A stretch of DNA of 16,545 nucleotides from Allobrachymonas sp. Its GTDB lineage: Bacteria > Pseudomonadota > Gammaproteobacteria > Burkholderiales > Burkholderiaceae_C. Positions 15,262-16,545 of the stretch are shown piece after piece; the first letter of the stretch is position 1, and every line of letters starts with the position of its first letter. Where the stretch lies: positions 1-16,545 of the forward strand of contig JAGOGU010000010.1 in the NCBI GenBank assembly GCA_017996515.1, given 5' to 3'. Position numbers and translations under genes: made by a program. Below the pieces are notes generated by a model that saw only the letters and a list, made by a program, of their open reading frames with translations, was not told where the DNA came from and searched no databases.

Positions 15262-15305
15262 CAACGGTTCACAGCATATGAGTGAGTCAACGGTTTACAG
15301 CACAT
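15262..15305 (+). repeat. 18-bp near-perfect direct repeat straddling the sucA start codon
   Basis: CAACGGTTCACAGCATAT (15262-15279) and CAACGGTTTACAGCACAT (15288-15305) agree at 16 of 18 positions, 26 nt apart start to start. The first copy ends in the first two bases of the ATG; the second encodes part of residues 4-10. Confidence 0.7.
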
Positions 15306-16545
15306 ACCGCTCCAACACCTATTTGTTTGGCGGCAACGCTCCTTATGTGGAGGAGATGTACGAAAACTATCTGGCCAATCCGGCCAGCGTGCCCGATACC
15401 TGGCGCGAGTATTTCGATAATCTTCAGTACCTGCCCGCGACCGACGGCAGCAACAGCAAAGACGTGGCGCACCAGCCCGTGGTCAATGCATTTGCCGAGC
15501 GCGCCAAGCAGGGAGCCTTTCGTGTGCAAGAGGCCAATCAGGATACGGACATTGGCCGCAAGCGCACGGCTGCTCAGCAGTTGATTGCGGCGTACCGCAA
15601 TTCCGGCAGCCGCTGGGCCAATCTCGATCCGCTCAAGCGCGCAGAGCGCCCCATCATCCCTGAACTGGAGCTGGATTTCTACGGTTTTACCGATGCTGAT
15701 CTGGAAACCATTTTCAACACCAGCAACACCTTTTTCGGCAAAGACCGCATGTCGCTGCGTGACCTGCTCAACGCGCTGCGCGAAACCTATTCCAGCTCCA
15801 TCGGGGCGGAATTCATGCACACCAGCGACTTCAACCAGAAACGCTGGTGGCAGCAAAAGCTCGAAAGCAGCCGTGCCAAGCCCGTGCTGGATGCCGAGCA
15901 CAAGCTGCGCATTCTCGATCGCCTGACTGCAGCCGAAGGGCTGGAGCGTTTTCTGCACAGCAAATACGTGGGGCAAAAACGTTTTTCGCTCGAAGGGGGC
16001 GAAAGCTTCATCGTGGCCATGGACGAAGTGGTGCGCGAAGCGGGCAAACGCGGTTTGCAGGAAGTAATCATCGGCATGGCGCACCGTGGTCGCCTGAACG
16101 TGTTGGTCAATCTGCTGGGCAAGCTGCCCAAAGACCTGTTTGCCGAATTCGAGCAGACCGCGCCCGAAAAACTTTCCAGCGGCGACGTGAAATACCACCA
16201 GGGCTTCAGCTCCAACGTGGCCACGCCTAACGGCCCACTGCACCTCACACTGGCGTTCAACCCTTCGCATCTGGAGATTGTGAACCCCGTGGTGCAAGGC
16301 AGCGTGCGCGCCCGCATGGATCGTCGCGGCGACCCACAGGGTGAGCATGTATTGCCGCTGCTGGTGCATGGCGATGCCGCCTTTGCCGGCCAGGGTGTGG
16401 TGATGGAAACGCTGGCGCTGGCCGAAACACGCGGCTACCACACTGGCGGCACGTTGCACGTCGTTATCAACAACCAGATTGGCTTTACCACCAGTGACCC
16501 GCGCGACAGCCGCTCCACGCTGTACTGCACCGACGTGGTCAAGAT
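15278..16545 (+). CDS. sucA: 2-oxoglutarate dehydrogenase E1 component (SucA), N-terminal part
   Basis: Thiamine-diphosphate-dependent E1 subunit of the 2-oxoglutarate dehydrogenase complex in the TCA cycle (2-oxoglutarate to succinyl-CoA, with SucB and Lpd). Only the first 422 codons of about 950 are present, because the frame runs off the right edge without a stop. It starts at ATG 15278 with MSESTVYSTYRSNTYLFGGN, the typical opening in this bacterial group. Next come the E2-binding N-terminal segment (YVEEMYENYLANP, WREYFD), a variable linker (about 52-90), then the catalytic part: YGFTDAD, KRFSLEGGESFI at 234-245, IGMAHRGRLNVL at 265-276, YHQGFSS, AFNPSHLEIVNPVV at 326-339 and the cofactor-site segment HGDAAFAGQGV at 364-374. 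All are intact. No strong Shine-Dalgarno is visible. sucB and lpd would be expected downstream, outside the window. Confidence 0.96.
   Translation, partial: MSESTVYSTYRSNTYLFGGNAPYVEEMYENYLANPASVPDTWREYFDNLQYLPATDGSNSKDVAHQPVVNAFAERAKQGAFRVQEANQDTDIGRKRTAAQQLIAAYRNSGSRWANLDPLKRAERPIIPELELDFYGFTDADLETIFNTSNTFFGKDRMSLRDLLNALRETYSSSIGAEFMHTSDFNQKRWWQQKLESSRAKPVLDAEHKLRILDRLTAAEGLERFLHSKYVGQKRFSLEGGESFIVAMDEVVREAGKRGLQEVIIGMAHRGRLNVLVNLLGKLPKDLFAEFEQTAPEKLSSGDVKYHQGFSSNVATPNGPLHLTLAFNPSHLEIVNPVVQGSVRARMDRRGDPQGEHVLPLLVHGDAAFAGQGVVMETLALAETRGYHTGGTLHVVINNQIGFTTSDPRDSRSTLYCTDVVK

Larger units (their letters stand above)
14847..15277. other. recG-sucA divergent spacer (no gene seen)
   Basis: These 431 bp hold no convincing coding region on either strand; the open frames have no family-like sequence or start signals. 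Contents I can support are a 7-bp inverted repeat (15032-15059), a terminator-shaped hairpin facing right (15083-15110), a weak promoter candidate (15109-15139) and one arm of a direct repeat that reaches the sucA start (15262-15279). The first 57 bp could be coding if recG starts at 14903. Confidence 0.6.

Noticed and set aside
15287..16459. 390-codon minus-strand frame opposite sucA
   Set aside because: The plus strand encodes SucA with all motifs; the antisense frame is a by-product of codon bias.
1..16545. Search for mobile elements, CRISPR arrays, toxin-antitoxin or defence genes
   Set aside because: No transposase or integrase motif, regularly spaced repeat array or defence-type domain was seen; the gene content is housekeeping.

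Overview
The window (about 16.5 kb, G+C-rich) looks like ordinary chromosome from a Gram-negative betaproteobacterium of the order Burkholderiales, most likely near the Comamonadaceae. The reasons are the SucA N-terminus, the TamA-TamB pair, the RecG sequence and the codon choice. Family names come from recognised motifs and remembered family features; no database was searched.

Layout: (1) Positions 1-704 hold the 3' end of an RND-type outer-membrane efflux channel gene, followed by a strong terminator hairpin and a second perfect hairpin. (2) On the minus strand, tamA (start 7693) and tamB (start 5505) form a tight outer-membrane assembly operon. A tRNA-Arg(CCT) gene lies just after tamB and seems to have its own promoter overlapping the tamB stop codon. 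(3) Divergent from tamA is a rhomboid intramembrane protease gene (7920-8804) with a clear ribosome-binding site. (4) Next comes a three-gene ferric-iron ABC importer on the plus strand (binding protein, fused two-domain permease, short ATPase; 9056-12610). It is preceded by an extended -10 promoter and a very good Fur box. (5) recG (minus strand) converges on the transporter, with a probable terminator between them. (6) A spacer of about 430 bp with hairpins and a weak promoter candidate separates recG from sucA. The sucA gene (2-oxoglutarate dehydrogenase E1) starts at 15278 and runs off the right edge.

How it works together: apart from the tam pair and the iron operon, these are separate housekeeping units. 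Envelope functions dominate the left half: efflux channel, TamA/TamB and rhomboid. Fur-controlled iron uptake sits in the middle, and DNA repair and the TCA cycle are on the right.

I found no mobile element, CRISPR array, toxin-antitoxin pair, defence island or clearly new multi-gene system. The observations most worth a second look are: a G-G mismatch in the tRNA-Arg acceptor stem and its promoter inside the end of tamB; a low-complexity insert in TamB carrying a duplicated LGDDVV motif; the iron-binding protein, which lacks the usual N-terminal His/Tyr ligands; the awkward start of the permease gene; and an 18-bp near-perfect direct repeat straddling the sucA start codon.
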